From Pyruvatibacter mobilis (GTDB taxonomy: Bacteria > Pseudomonadota > Alphaproteobacteria > CGMCC-115125), in the NCBI RefSeq assembly GCF_012848855.1, contig NZ_CP051630.1, positions 1,033,501 through 1,097,500 of the forward strand: 64,000 bases of DNA. The letters are read 5' to 3'. Numbering within the stretch: the stretch's first letter is position 1; every line of letters starts with the position of its first letter. The notes below the pieces were generated by a model. It was not told the DNA's origin. It ran no database searches and was given only the letters and a program-made list of their open reading frames with translations. The position numbers and the translations under genes are program-made. Of the stretch, positions 44,262-63,227 are shown in pieces.

Positions 44262-44792
44262 ATGGCGCATCGGTGGTACATCGTTCACAGCTATTCCAAC
44301 TTCGAAAAGAAAGTTGCGGAGAGCATCAAGGAGCAGGCCGAACAGCAGGGGCTGGAGGATTGCTTCGAGGAAATCCTTGTGCCGACCGAAGAGGTGGTGG
44401 AAGTCCGCCGCGGCCAGAAGGTGAAGTCGGAACGCAAGTTCTTCCCGGGCTATGTGCTGGTGAAGATGGACCTGACCGACCAGGCATTCCACCTCGTGAA
44501 GAACACGCCGAAGGTAACCGGCTTCCTCGGGTCGGAAACCCGCCCGCAGCCGGTGAGCCAGGCGGAAGTCGACCGCATTCTCAACCAGGTTCAGGAAGGC
44601 GTGGACAGCCCGCGTCCGTCCGTTTCCTTCGAGGTTGGCGAGCAGGTGCGCGTGGCCGATGGTCCGTTTGCCTCCTTCTCCGGTGTGGTCGAGGAAGTCG
44701 ACGAAGATTCCGCGCGCCTCAAGGTTGCGGTGTCGATCTTCGGGCGTCCGACACCCGTCGAGCTGGAATACGGCCAGGTCGACAAGGTCTAG
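44262..44792 (+). CDS. nusG: Transcription antitermination factor NusG
   Basis: A 176-residue NusG. The N-terminal NGN domain (WYIVHSYSNFEKKVAE, and FFPGYVLVKMDLTD) binds RNA polymerase, and the C-terminal KOW domain (GEQVRVADGPFASFSGVV) contacts Rho or ribosomal protein S10. It begins 85 bases after secE. Its usual downstream neighbour rplK is 668 bases away because a gdx-type gene with its own riboswitch is inserted between. Confidence 0.97.
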   Translation: MAHRWYIVHSYSNFEKKVAESIKEQAEQQGLEDCFEEILVPTEEVVEVRRGQKVKSERKFFPGYVLVKMDLTDQAFHLVKNTPKVTGFLGSETRPQPVSQAEVDRILNQVQEGVDSPRPSVSFEVGEQVRVADGPFASFSGVVEEVDEDSARLKVAVSIFGRPTPVELEYGQVDKV

Positions 44793-44862
44793 GGCCTTTA
44801 GGGATGGCCGGTCAGGATTGAGGCCGGATCATTCTCAGGTAGCCGCTTAGAGCTGCCTTCCA

Positions 44863-44921
44863 GGAGGACGACCTCCCCCATTTCGGGAATTTCAGACGGG
44901 ACGGCCCGGATGTGAGGTGTC
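44863..44921 (+). ncRNA. Guanidine-II (mini-ykkC) riboswitch candidate
   Basis: Two short hairpins each carry the diagnostic ACGR tetraloop: GGAGG-ACGA-CCTCC (44863-44876) and CGGG-ACGG-CCCG (44897-44908), joined by a 20-base linker. GAGGT (44914-44918), the ribosome site of the next gene, is exactly complementary to ACCTC (44871-44875) in the first hairpin. Thus the leader can hide the ribosome site when the hairpin is open and free it when guanidinium holds both loops together. This is the known mini-ykkC mechanism, and the gene controlled is a guanidinium exporter. No other RNA class fits. Confidence 0.85.
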
Positions 44922-45233
44922 ATGTCCTGGGTCCTGCTGATTGTCGCCGGCACTCTCGAGGTCGTCTGGGCCTTTGCGATGAAGGAATCCCAAGGTTTTA
45001 CGAAAGTGATGCCGGTTATCGTCATGGTAGCCGCCATGGCCGGGTCCTTCACGTTGCTGGCGATGGCCATGCGCTCCCTGCCGTTGGGCACGGCCTACAT
45101 GGTCTGGACAGGCATTGGGGCTGTGGGTGCGTTTGCGGTCGGTGTCTGGTTCCTTGGAGAGCAGTTTACCGTGCAGCGGGGAATTGCCGCCGCGCTGATC
45201 ATTGCCGGCATGGTGACAATGAAAATGTCCTGA
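44922..45233 (+). CDS. gdx: Guanidinium exporter (SMR family, SugE/Gdx type)
   Basis: A 103-residue, four-helix small multidrug resistance protein. Glu13 in helix 1 (AGTLEVVWAFAMK) is the proton/substrate-coupled glutamate. GTAYMVWTGIGAVG and the closing helix [16 protein letters not shown] are typical of the SugE (Gdx) subgroup rather than EmrE. Gdx exchanges guanidinium for protons across the inner membrane. The upstream mini-ykkC-type leader supports this assignment independently. It is unusual here because it splits nusG from rplK. Confidence 0.9.
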   Translation: MSWVLLIVAGTLEVVWAFAMKESQGFTKVMPVIVMVAAMAGSFTLLAMAMRSLPLGTAYMVWTGIGAVGAFAVGVWFLGEQFTVQRGIAAALIIAGMVTMKMS

Positions 45234-45460
45234 GGTGAGGCGGGGGCAGGGTGCCTGCAAAAAAAGCCCGTACCCTCTGGCAATCAGGGAAGGTTTGGGT
45301 TATGTGTCCCGCCTTCTGAACAGGCGTCCCGTTCGGGCCCGGGTCAACCGGGCAGGTTCGGGGCGTTTTCCGTGGGAGGTGCTGCCAGCGCCGGACCACG
45401 GTCCTTCAACTGCTAAATGTCAGGCATTCCGCGCATTCGGGACGTCTGGAAGGAGCAAAA

Positions 45461-45889
45461 ATGGCAAAGAAGATCATCGGCTACCTGAAGCTTCAGGTGC
45501 CGGCGGGGCAGGCCAATCCGTCGCCCCCCATCGGTCCGGCGCTGGGTCAGCGCGGCCTCAACATCATGGAATTCTGCAAGGCGTTCAACGCCAAGACGCA
45601 GGGCATGGAACAGGGCATGCCGCTGCCGACGGTCGTGACCATCTTCCAGGACAAGTCCTTCACCTTCATCACCAAGAAGCCGCCGGCAAGCTACTACCTC
45701 AAGAAGGCAGCCAAGCTTAACAAGGGCTCCCAGAAGCCGGGCACCGATGTGGCCGGCAAGGTGACCATGAAGCAGGTTCGCGAGATCGCCGAAGAAAAGA
45801 TGTCCGACCTGAACGCCAACGACGTGGATGCAGCCGCCCTGATCATTGCAGGGTCCGCGCGCTCCATGGGTATTGAGGTTGTGGGGTAA
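45461..45889 (+). CDS. rplK: 50S ribosomal protein L11
   Basis: A 142-residue L11, the base of the GTPase-associated stalk. [33 protein letters not shown]-like FCKAFNAKT, and [15 protein letters not shown] are characteristic. GGAGCAAAA precedes the ATG. A 227-base interval upstream holds a GCCCGG/CCGGGC hairpin (45337-45353) and probably the promoter of rplKA. rplA begins 5 bases after its stop. Confidence 0.98.
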   Translation: MAKKIIGYLKLQVPAGQANPSPPIGPALGQRGLNIMEFCKAFNAKTQGMEQGMPLPTVVTIFQDKSFTFITKKPPASYYLKKAAKLNKGSQKPGTDVAGKVTMKQVREIAEEKMSDLNANDVDAAALIIAGSARSMGIEVVG

Positions 45890-45894
45890 GGATC

Positions 45895-46596
45895 ATGGCA
45901 AAAGCAGGTAAGAAGATCACCGCAGCCCGCGCGGCCGTCGATCGCAAGAAGCTCTATGGCCTCGATGAAGCCGTGAAGATCATCAAGGACAACGCCAAGG
46001 CGAAGTTCGATGAGACGGTTGAAGTGGCCCTGAACCTGGGCGTCGATCCGCGTCACGCTGACCAGATGGTCCGCGGCGTGTGTCAGCTGCCCAACGGGTC
46101 CGGACGTGCGGCCCGCGTGGCTGTGTTCGCCAAGGGCGACAAGGCCGATGAAGCCAAGGCAGCAGGGGCCGACATCGTGGGCGCCGAAGACCTGATGGAA
46201 ACCATCCAGGGCGGCACCATTGATTTCGACAAGTGCATCGCCACACCGGACATGATGCCGCTCGTCGGCCGTCTGGGTAAGGTGCTTGGTCCGCGCAATC
46301 TCATGCCGAACCCGAAGGTCGGCACGGTGACGCCGGATGTGGCCGAAGCCGTGAAGGCCGCCAAGGGCGGTGCTGTGGAGTTCCGCGTCGAAAAGGCCGG
46401 TGTGCTGCATGCCGGCGTCGGCAAGGCGAGCTTCACCGAGGAGCAGATCAGCCAGAACATTTCCGCGTTCATTGATGCGGTGCAGAAGGCAAAGCCCTCG
46501 GGCGCCAAGGGTACCTTCATCAAGCGCGTGAGCGTCAGCTCCACGATGGGGCCGGGCGTGAAGGTTGATCCGTCCAGCCTGGCGGCCGAGGCCTAA
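45895..46596 (+). CDS. rplA: 50S ribosomal protein L1
   Basis: A 233-residue L1, an rRNA-binding protein of the E-site stalk that commonly represses its own operon. [33 protein letters not shown] and [17 protein letters not shown] are conserved family segments. It follows rplK by 5 bases. After it comes a 396-base interval carrying strong hairpins before rplJ. Confidence 0.98.
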   Translation: MAKAGKKITAARAAVDRKKLYGLDEAVKIIKDNAKAKFDETVEVALNLGVDPRHADQMVRGVCQLPNGSGRAARVAVFAKGDKADEAKAAGADIVGAEDLMETIQGGTIDFDKCIATPDMMPLVGRLGKVLGPRNLMPNPKVGTVTPDVAEAVKAAKGGAVEFRVEKAGVLHAGVGKASFTEEQISQNISAFIDAVQKAKPSGAKGTFIKRVSVSSTMGPGVKVDPSSLAAEA

Positions 46597-46634
46597 AGAC
46601 TTCCGGGCAACCTGTTAGGGGCCCGACATGATTT

Positions 46635-46685
46635 CCCGCCATCCACAGTCCGTGGATGGCGGGAGAAGCCGGTTCATCCGGCTTC
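46635..46685 (+). promoter_or_regulatory. Tandem hairpins in the rplA-rplJ interval (candidate L10 leader)
   Basis: CCCGCCATCCAC (46635-46646) / GTGGATGGCGGG (46652-46663) is a perfect 12-bp stem. An 8-bp stem GAAGCCGG (46665-46672) / CCGGCTTC (46678-46685) follows at once. No U-run follows either one, so these are not simple terminators. The 396-base region up to rplJ is where the L10-L12 complex typically binds its mRNA leader to repress translation. The remainder of the interval has no recognisable promoter. Confidence 0.5.
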
Positions 46686-46992
46686 GACCTGTCCGTGACT
46701 GCAGGTGTTCCACCGGTCCGGCCCTGTTCCAGGAGCCCAGCCGGGGAGCTTAAAGCCCGCCTGCACTAGACGGGAACGACCTGATTTTCCCGGTATATCC
46801 ACGCCGGGCTCTTCGGGCCGCTTCTGGCCGGTGTTTGTGCGAGGGGTCATCCCCGACACGGGCGGACAGGCAACGAGCGTCGCTGGTTTCCTCTTGAGGG
46901 CCGGCGGCTATTGCCACCGGGTTCTGCCGGTCGGTGTGCCATCGTCTGATGGGACAGTCGGCGGGCGGGGCCCAAAAGTTGGAGAAGAGCAA

Positions 46993-47511
46993 GTGGAACG
47001 CGCTGAAAAAGATGCGCTCGTCTCGACGCTCAACGGTGTCTTCGCGGATGCCGGTGTCGTCGTGGTGACCCACTATTCAGGCCTGAACGTGGCGGAGCTT
47101 TCTGATCTCCGTCGCCAGATGGCCGAGGCTGGTGCGAGCTTCAAGGTTACGAAGAACCGCCTGGCCAAGCGTGCTCTGGAAGGTACGCCGGCTGCCGAGA
47201 TCGCAGATCTCTTCACCGGCCCGTGCGCCATCGGTGTCTCTGAAGACCCCGTGGCCGCGCCTAGGGTTCTCGCCAAGTTTGCCAAGGATAACGAGAAGCT
47301 CGTAATCCGCGGCGGCGCCATGGGCGAAACCGTGCTTGACGAAGGCGGCATCAAGGCTCTGGCCGATCTGCCGTCCCTCGACGAGCTCCGGGGCAAGATT
47401 GTGGGAATGCTCAACACGCCGGCGACCCGTATCGCCCAGGTGCTCTCCGCGCCTGGCGGCCAGGTGGCCCGCGTCATCGCAGCAAAAGCCGAACAGGGGG
47501 ATGCCGCCTAA
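46993..47511 (+). CDS. rplJ: 50S ribosomal protein L10
   Basis: A 172-residue L10, the stalk base that carries L7/L12 dimers. The start is GTG at 46993 with GGAG 8 bases ahead, giving a conserved beginning (VERAEKDALVSTLNGVF). HYSGLNVAELSDLRRQM and KVTKNRLAKRAL are family segments. The C-terminal helix binds L7/L12. rplL begins 67 bases later. Confidence 0.97.
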   Translation: MERAEKDALVSTLNGVFADAGVVVVTHYSGLNVAELSDLRRQMAEAGASFKVTKNRLAKRALEGTPAAEIADLFTGPCAIGVSEDPVAAPRVLAKFAKDNEKLVIRGGAMGETVLDEGGIKALADLPSLDELRGKIVGMLNTPATRIAQVLSAPGGQVARVIAAKAEQGDAA

Positions 47512-47578
47512 GGCGGTCCTCGCTCACCTCGATTTTTACCGTTCAGAAGCGGTACTACGAAGCTAAGGAACTTTGAAA

Positions 47579-47959
47579 ATGGCTAATCTCGACCAGATCG
47601 TCGAAGACCTGTCCAACCTGACCGTCCTGGAAGCCGCCGAGCTGTCCAAGATGCTCGAAGAGAAGTGGGGCGTGTCCGCCGCTGCTCCGGTGGCCGTGGC
47701 CGCCGCTCCGGGTGCCGGTGGCGACGCCGGAGGCGCCGCTGAAGAGAAGGACGAGTTCTCCGTCGTTCTCACGTCCGCTGGTGACAAGAAGATCAACGTC
47801 ATCAAGGAAGTCCGCGCCATCACCGGTCTCGGCCTGAAGGAAGCCAAGGAGCTCGTCGAAGGTGCTCCCAAGGAAGTGAAGGCTGACGTGCCGAAGGCCG
47901 AAGCCGAAGAAATGAAGAAGAAGCTGGAAGAAGCCGGCGCTGGCGTCGAACTCAAGTAG
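47579..47959 (+). CDS. rplL: 50S ribosomal protein L7/L12
   Basis: A 126-residue L7/L12. The N-terminal dimerisation helix ([19 protein letters not shown]), an Ala/Gly/Pro hinge, and the C-terminal domain with [20 protein letters not shown] are present. The protein recruits translation GTPases. The start MANLDQ at 47579 is preferred over an ATG two codons earlier (47573) because it matches the family start. A hairpin GGCAGGC/GCCTGCC (47972-47997) follows the stop. Confidence 0.98.
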   Translation: MANLDQIVEDLSNLTVLEAAELSKMLEEKWGVSAAAPVAVAAAPGAGGDAGGAAEEKDEFSVVLTSAGDKKINVIKEVRAITGLGLKEAKELVEGAPKEVKADVPKAEAEEMKKKLEEAGAGVELK

Positions 47960-48065
47960 TTCGGCGGCGAGGGCAGGCGGGTCTCTCAGGGCCTGCCGCC
48001 ATGCCCTTGCAAACGACTATCGGGTAGGCCATATTCGGCGTTACCCAAATATACCGAGTGACCGT

Positions 48066-48096
48066 GCGCCGGAGCTGCTGATAGTGGCTCCGGCGC
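48066..48096 (+). promoter_or_regulatory. Strong hairpin in the rplL-rpoB interval (attenuator or processing site)
   Basis: GCGCCGGAGC (48066-48075) and GCTCCGGCGC (48087-48096) form a perfect 10-bp stem with an 11-base loop, with no T-run after. In E. coli the rplL-rpoB interval holds a partial terminator and an RNase III site that set the ratio of L12 to RNA polymerase. A similar role is likely here. The other part of the 342-base interval contains only the weak 47972-47997 hairpin. Confidence 0.5.
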
Positions 48097-48301
48097 GCGC
48101 GTCACTTTCGTGCATGCCGGGTTTCGGGAGTGAGGGCAACCTCATAGGAATTGGACCCGTCGGCGCTGGTGGACTGCTCCGGATTGCCTGGCATTCGATG
48201 CCGCGCACCCGTGATGCCCGTCTGCCGCCCCCAAACCGTGGCGCACGCTGTCTCCAAACCGTGTCGTCATGCCCTGATTCGCTTGTGAGCGAGGAACCTT
48301 G

Positions 48302-52390
<4,089 letters not shown>

Positions 52391-52509
52391 CAGCAAACGG
52401 CATTCGCGGTGCGGGCCTGAACCTTGGTCCGCACCGCCAACCCTTTTGATTTTCCTTACCCGAGCCCGCGCAACCCAAAGCGGGCAGGGGCACCCTGAAG
52501 AGGCGGTTC

Positions 52510-56706
<4,197 letters not shown>

Positions 56707-56730
56707 GCCGATAGCTGCTACGTAAATGAC

Positions 56731-56767
56731 AGGGCCGCGGGACAGATGTTCCGCGGCCCTTTCTTTT
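56731..56767 (+). terminator. Rho-independent terminator of rpoBC
   Basis: Perfect 10-bp stem AGGGCCGCGG (56731-56740) / CCGCGGCCCT (56751-56760) with a 10-base loop, followed by TTCTTTT. Confidence 0.92.
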
Positions 56768-56791
56768 GACAATTCGTCTCTATCCACGATT

Positions 56792-57160
56792 TCAGACGAA
56801 GAAGGCTATCTTGTTCCCGTCCAGATCCCTTGCATAAGCCGAATAGCGTGGTCCTCGTTGACCGGGCTCGCCTTCGCAGGTGCCGCCAAGCTCAATTACC
56901 CTCTTGTGGAGGCTTTTCACCTCGTCCGGCGAGGCAGCACTGAAGCCGATCATTGATCCGTTTCCTGTGGTTGCAGGCTGCCCGTCGAATGGCTTTGCCA
57001 CCGCGAAGGCAAAGTCTGCCCCATGGTTTCCGCTCTGCCAGAAAGTCATTCTGTCCGTAGCGTGGACGATTGCGAGATCGGTTTTCTCGAAAAGGGCTTC
57101 ATAGAACCTGACTGAAGCCTCCATGTCATTGGTGCCCAGGACGATGTAATCAGGCTTCAT
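56792..57160 (-). CDS. VOC-family (glyoxalase/bleomycin-resistance fold) protein
   Basis: A 122-residue single VOC domain: DYIVLGTNDMEASVRFYEALF, the central DFAFAVAKPFDG and the closing YARDLDGNKIAFF. Such proteins bind a metal with an acid/His triad; here the last glutamate position of the classical metal site is Ala/Phe, and only the N-terminal Asp region remains, so a catalytic role is uncertain. It is a lone gene on the opposite strand between the rpoBC and rpsL operons, and it ends near the rpoC terminator, which may also stop it. Confidence 0.8.
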   Translation of the reverse strand: MKPDYIVLGTNDMEASVRFYEALFEKTDLAIVHATDRMTFWQSGNHGADFAFAVAKPFDGQPATTGNGSMIGFSAASPDEVKSLHKRVIELGGTCEGEPGQRGPRYSAYARDLDGNKIAFFV

Positions 57161-57395
57161 TGTTATCTCTCTTGAGTGTGGTTCGCGTTAAGTGGGAGAT
57201 TCGGATGTTCTCAGTTGGCAGAGGTGTGACACAGGGCTCCTGACAGGGTGGTGTCAGGATGGAAGCTCGCCTTGTTGATGGGCGGTCACCCGCTGAAAAC
57301 AGCCTCGGCTCGGCCGCTTTAGGCCGTTACCTGCGGTCCACAGGGCTGGCATGCGTGCTGGAAGGGGAAAACCGGGGGATTTTGCAGCATTGCCC

Positions 57396-57424
57396 TTGAC
57401 GTGGCGGGGGCACGTCGGTAGTTT
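57396..57424 (+). promoter_or_regulatory. rpsL: Promoter of the rpsL-rpsG-fusA-tuf operon
   Basis: TTGACG (57396-57401), a 17-base spacer and TAGTTT (57419-57424). It would start transcription about 345 bases before rpsL, giving a long leader. Confidence 0.55.
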
Positions 57425-57776
57425 CCGCGCACTTTTTGAGGCAGGCAGTAGGTGAATCAGGCGGCTCGAGCCCCGGCCTAAACGCTGTTAAAGAAAGCCA
57501 ATGAGCACTCTACCGGAGCACGAACCGGGGCTAACCCCTTGGTTCCTCTGCGTTTTTGGGCCTTCGGATGTATGTCCGTCTGGTCCAATTTGGCGTGCCG
57601 CTGGATCATCCACTCTTCTGGGTGGACCAGCGAGGCGCGCCGATTCTTATTCGGTTGCCGTGTTTTAAGGTTTTCTTCAAAGAGAAGATTTTTTGCCTGT
57701 TTCCGGTAACGGGGCAGGGTGGATCAAGTGCCCGTATTGGCGGGCGACACAACAGAGAAGGCGTCGAAAAGCTCTT
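57425..57776 (+). promoter_or_regulatory. Long structured leader of rpsL
   Basis: Several elements suggest a folded mRNA leader. GAACC-GGGG-CTAA-CCCC-TT-GGTTC forms a bulged hairpin (57522-57545). CTGGTCCA (57580-57587) and TGGACCAG (57623-57630) can pair over a 35-base loop. TCTTC-AAAGA-GAAGA (57674-57688) is followed by a run of six T, which looks like a weak attenuator. No tRNA, riboswitch class or ORF with a clear ribosome site is recognisable. The part before the promoter, 57161-57395, shows nothing specific. Confidence 0.45.
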
Positions 57777-58148
57777 ATGCCGACGATTAACCAGCTCATC
57801 CGCAAGCCGCGCCAGCCGCAGCTGAAGCGGAACAAGGTGCCGGCGATGGAAGCCTGCCCGCAGAAGCGTGGCGTGTGCACCCGCGTCTACACCACCACGC
57901 CGAAGAAGCCGAACTCGGCCCTTCGTAAGGTCGCCCGCGTGCGCCTGAACAATGGTTTCGAAGTCACCAGCTACATCCCGGGTGAAGGTCACAACCTCCA
58001 GGAGCACTCCGTGGTGATGATCCGCGGCGGCCGTGTGAAGGACCTTCCGGGTGTGCGTTACCACATCATCCGCGGTGTGCTGGATACCCAGGGCGTCAAG
58101 GACCGCAAGCAGCGCCGTTCGAAGTACGGCGCGAAGCGTCCGAAGTAA
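57777..58148 (+). CDS. rpsL: 30S ribosomal protein S12
   Basis: A 123-residue S12 of the decoding centre. [17 protein letters not shown] carries the lysine that is altered in streptomycin resistance, and it is wild type here, as is [12 protein letters not shown]. The start [12 protein letters not shown] is the family start. rpsG begins 18 bases after its stop. Confidence 0.98.
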   Translation: MPTINQLIRKPRQPQLKRNKVPAMEACPQKRGVCTRVYTTTPKKPNSALRKVARVRLNNGFEVTSYIPGEGHNLQEHSVVMIRGGRVKDLPGVRYHIIRGVLDTQGVKDRKQRRSKYGAKRPK

Positions 58149-58637
<489 letters not shown>

Positions 58638-58695
58638 TTCCCGGCACCGTTTACTGACTGACCAATTCGGCTCCAGGTTTTAGAGGCTTCATCCA

Positions 58696-60774
58696 ATGGT
58701 TGCGCGTACGACACCGCTCAAGGACTATCGCAATATCGGCATCATGGCGCACATCGATGCTGGTAAGACGACGACGACTGAGCGCATCCTTTATTACACC
58801 GGCCGGTCTCACAAGATCGGTGAGGTGCATGATGGCGCAGCCACCATGGACTGGATGGAGCAGGAGCAGGAACGCGGCATCACCATCACGTCCGCCGCGA
58901 CGACTTGCTTCTGGAATGACCACCGGATCAACATCATCGACACCCCTGGCCACGTGGACTTCACCATTGAGGTCGAGCGTTCCCTGCGCGTGCTCGATGG
59001 CGCCGTTGCCGTGTTTGACGGTGTGGCCGGTGTGGAGCCGCAGTCTGAAACCGTGTGGCGTCAGGCCGACAAGTACAGCGTTCCGCGCATGTGCTTCGTC
59101 AACAAACTGGACCGCATGGGTGCCGACTTCTTCCGTTGCGTGGACATGATCGTCGACCGCCTCGGCGCAACCCCGCTCGTGACGCAGTTGCCGATCGGTG
59201 CCGAAGCTGATTTCGTGGGTGTCGTTGATCTTGTGAAGATGCAGGCCATCGTCTGGAAGGACGAGAGCCTGGGCGCCGAGTTCGAGTACACCGACATTCC
59301 GGCTGATCTGAAAGACCAGGCTGACGAGTATCGCTCCAAGCTCATCGAAACTGCCGTTGAGGCAGACGATGATGCCATGGAAGCCTATCTCGAAGGCAAC
59401 GAGCCGGATGAGGCCGGTCTCATTGCGCTGATCCGCAAGGGCACCATCGATCAGGTGTTTGTGCCGGTGCTGTGCGGCACTGCCTTCAAGAACAAGGGTG
59501 TGCAGCCGCTGCTGGACGCCGTCGTGAACTTCATGCCGTCGCCGCTGGACGTGCCGGCCATTAAGGGTATCGACCCGAAGACGGAAGCTGACACGACCCG
59601 CAAGTCTGACGATGACGAGCCGTTCGCTGCGCTTGCCTTCAAGATCATGAACGACCCGTTCGTCGGCTCGCTGACCTTCGCCCGCATCTATTCGGGCAAG
59701 CTCGAGACCGGTTCCTCGGTTCTCAACACCGTGAAGGACAAGCGCGAGCGCGTTGGCCGCATGCTGCTCATGCACTCCAATTCGCGTGAGGACATCAAGG
59801 AAGCCGCAGCTGGTGACATCGTCGCCATCGCTGGCCTCAAGGACACCACCACCGGTGATACGCTGTGCGATCCGAACCGTCCGGTGATCCTCGAGCGCAT
59901 GGAATTCCCGGAGCCGGTGATTGAGGTTGCCGTTGAGCCGAAGACCAAGGGCGACCAGGAAAAGATGGGGCTGGCCCTGTCGCGCCTGGCGCAGGAAGAC
60001 CCGTCCTTCCGTGTGACGTCGGATGAAGAGTCCGGTCAGACGGTGATCAAGGGCATGGGCGAGCTTCACCTCGACATCATTGTCGACCGCCTGAAGCGCG
60101 AGTTTAAGGTGGAAGCCAATGTCGGCGCGCCGCAGGTGGCTTATCGTGAGACGATCACCAAGCCGGCAACCGTCGACTACACCCACAAGAAGCAGACCGG
60201 TGGTTCGGGCCAGTTCGCCCGCGTGAAGCTCGACTTCACGCCATGCGAGCCGGGCGAGGGCTACGAGTTCTCCAGCAAGATTGTCGGTGGTTCGGTGCCG
60301 AAGGAATACATCCCGGGTGTCGAGAAAGGCATCGAGAGTGTCCGTGAAGGCGGCATCCTTGCCGGCTTCCCGATGCTGGACTTCAAGGTGCAGCTGGTTG
60401 ACGGCGCCTACCATGACGTTGACTCCAGCATCATGGCCTTCGAAATCGCTGCCCGCGCCGCGTTCCGCGAAGCGTCTGACGAGCTCGGTGTCGTGCTCCT
60501 CGAGCCGGTGATGAATGTCGAGGTCGTGACGCCGGAAGACTACATGGGCGACGTGATCGGTGACCTGAACTCCCGTCGCGGTCAGATTTCCGGCACGGAA
60601 GCCCGCGGCAACGCCACGGTGATTTCCGCCATGGTTCCGCTGGCCAACATGTTCGGTTACGTGAACACGCTGCGGTCCATGTCCCAGGGGCGTGCCCAGT
60701 ACACCATGCAGTTCGACCACTACGAGCAGGTGCCGCAGGCGGTGTCTGACGAAGTCCGCGCAAAGCTCGCCTAA
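58696..60774 (+). CDS. fusA: Elongation factor G
   Basis: A 692-residue EF-G translocase. G1 is [16 protein letters not shown]3 is [10 protein letters not shown]4 is NKLDRMGAD. The C-terminal domain IV/V segments include [12 protein letters not shown] and YEQVPQAV. The gene is between rpsG and the second tuf as in most bacteria. It ends 73 bases before tuf. Confidence 0.98.
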   Translation: MVARTTPLKDYRNIGIMAHIDAGKTTTTERILYYTGRSHKIGEVHDGAATMDWMEQEQERGITITSAATTCFWNDHRINIIDTPGHVDFTIEVERSLRVLDGAVAVFDGVAGVEPQSETVWRQADKYSVPRMCFVNKLDRMGADFFRCVDMIVDRLGATPLVTQLPIGAEADFVGVVDLVKMQAIVWKDESLGAEFEYTDIPADLKDQADEYRSKLIETAVEADDDAMEAYLEGNEPDEAGLIALIRKGTIDQVFVPVLCGTAFKNKGVQPLLDAVVNFMPSPLDVPAIKGIDPKTEADTTRKSDDDEPFAALAFKIMNDPFVGSLTFARIYSGKLETGSSVLNTVKDKRERVGRMLLMHSNSREDIKEAAAGDIVAIAGLKDTTTGDTLCDPNRPVILERMEFPEPVIEVAVEPKTKGDQEKMGLALSRLAQEDPSFRVTSDEESGQTVIKGMGELHLDIIVDRLKREFKVEANVGAPQVAYRETITKPATVDYTHKKQTGGSGQFARVKLDFTPCEPGEGYEFSSKIVGGSVPKEYIPGVEKGIESVREGGILAGFPMLDFKVQLVDGAYHDVDSSIMAFEIAARAAFREASDELGVVLLEPVMNVEVVTPEDYMGDVIGDLNSRRGQISGTEARGNATVISAMVPLANMFGYVNTLRSMSQGRAQYTMQFDHYEQVPQAVSDEVRAKLA

Positions 60775-60847
60775 GGGCTTAACGCAATACCAAGGATCAG
60801 AACCGGTAACGGTTTGGAACCAGGCTCATCAGAGGAAGATAGAAGAG

Positions 60848-62038
<1,191 letters not shown>

Positions 62039-62130
62039 CTTACACTTCACGCGGGCGCGCCCGACGAGGGCGCGCCTGCCAGTTCTTTCTAAGGCCCATT
62101 CCGGGCCGACGTATACGGGATAAGGGTTCC

Positions 62131-62439
62131 ATGCAGAGCCAGAATATTCGCATTCGTTTGAAAGCATTCGATCATCGCATTCTCGATGCATCGACGCTGG
62201 AGATCGTGAATACCGCGAAGCGGACGGGTGCTACGGTGCGTGGGCCGATCCCGCTGCCGAACCGGATCGAGAAGTTCACCGTGCTTCGTGGTCCGCACAT
62301 TGACAAGAAGAGCCGTGAGCAATTCGAGATCCGGACGCACAAGCGTCTTCTCGACATTGTCGACCCGACTCCGCAGACCGTGGACGCGCTGATGAAGCTC
62401 GACCTCGCTGCCGGCGTTGACGTCGAAATCAAGCTCTAA
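62131..62439 (+). CDS. rpsJ: 30S ribosomal protein S10
   Basis: A 102-residue S10, first gene of the S10 operon. [38 protein letters not shown] and the C-terminal [14 protein letters not shown] are conserved. S10 also joins NusB/NusA antitermination complexes. A 93-base gap separates it from tuf, and rplC follows after 30 bases. Confidence 0.98.
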   Translation: MQSQNIRIRLKAFDHRILDASTLEIVNTAKRTGATVRGPIPLPNRIEKFTVLRGPHIDKKSREQFEIRTHKRLLDIVDPTPQTVDALMKLDLAAGVDVEIKL

Positions 62440-62468
62440 GGGTTCATTTGTAGGAAGGGGTGCGAAAG

Positions 62469-63224
62469 ATGCGCGCAGGCGTGATCGCACAGAAAGTTGG
62501 CATGACGCGGGTCTTCACGGACGAGGGGAAGCATATTCCCGTCACCGTGCTGAAGCTCGAAGGTTGCCAGGTTGTCGGACAGCGCACGGAAGAGAAGAAC
62601 GGCTACACCGCCGTCCAGCTCGGTGCAGGCTCCGTCAAGGTCAAGAATCTCACCCGTGCCGAACGCGGCCACTTCTCGAAGGCGTCGGTTGAGCCGCGCC
62701 GTCGTCTGGTGGAGTTCCGTGTGAGCCCGGAAAACCTCATCGATGTGGGCGCCGAACTGCAGGCCGACCATTTCGTTGCGGGGCAGTATGTGGACGCCTG
62801 TGGCGTCTCCATCGGTAAGGGCTTCGCCGGTGGCATGAAGCGCCATAACTTCGGCGGTCTGCGTGCGACCCACGGTGTGTCGATCTCTCACCGTTCGCAT
62901 GGTTCGACCGGTCAGTGTCAGGACCCGGGCAAGGTCTTCAAGGGCAAGAAGATGGCCGGTCACATGGGCCAGGTGCGCGTGACAACGCAGAACCTGGAAG
63001 TTGTGTCGACCGACGTTGAGCGTGGCCTGATCCTGGTGAAGGGCGCAATTCCGGGCTCCAAGGGCGGCTGGGTGCAGCTGCGCGACGCGGTGAAGAAGCC
63101 GCTGCCGGATGGTGTGCCGATGCCGGGCGCGTTCCGCTCCGCCGGTGCGCCGGCTGAAGCTCCTGCCGAGGCTCCCGCTGAGGAAGCCGTGGCCGAGGAA
63201 GCAACGAACAAGGACGAGGCATAA
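62469..63224 (+). CDS. rplC: 50S ribosomal protein L3
   Basis: A 251-residue L3. The start [16 protein letters not shown] at ATG 62469 is chosen over a GTG three codons upstream because the family begins here and AGGAAGGGG precedes it. [12 protein letters not shown] and the [20 protein letters not shown] region are the conserved rRNA-contacting loop. The Ala/Glu-rich tail of about 40 residues is a variable extension. rplD starts 4 bases later. Confidence 0.97.
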   Translation: MRAGVIAQKVGMTRVFTDEGKHIPVTVLKLEGCQVVGQRTEEKNGYTAVQLGAGSVKVKNLTRAERGHFSKASVEPRRRLVEFRVSPENLIDVGAELQADHFVAGQYVDACGVSIGKGFAGGMKRHNFGGLRATHGVSISHRSHGSTGQCQDPGKVFKGKKMAGHMGQVRVTTQNLEVVSTDVERGLILVKGAIPGSKGGWVQLRDAVKKPLPDGVPMPGAFRSAGAPAEAPAEAPAEEAVAEEATNKDEA

Positions 63225-63227
63225 ACG

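Noticed and set aside
45250-45275. GCAGG/CCTGC stem next to a run of seven A after gdx
   Set aside because: On the plus strand the stem is followed by A, not T, and on the minus strand the T-run precedes the stem, so it is not a terminator in either direction.
58651-60720. A 689-codon open frame opposite fusA
   Set aside because: Antisense shadow of fusA; no ribosome site and no domain.
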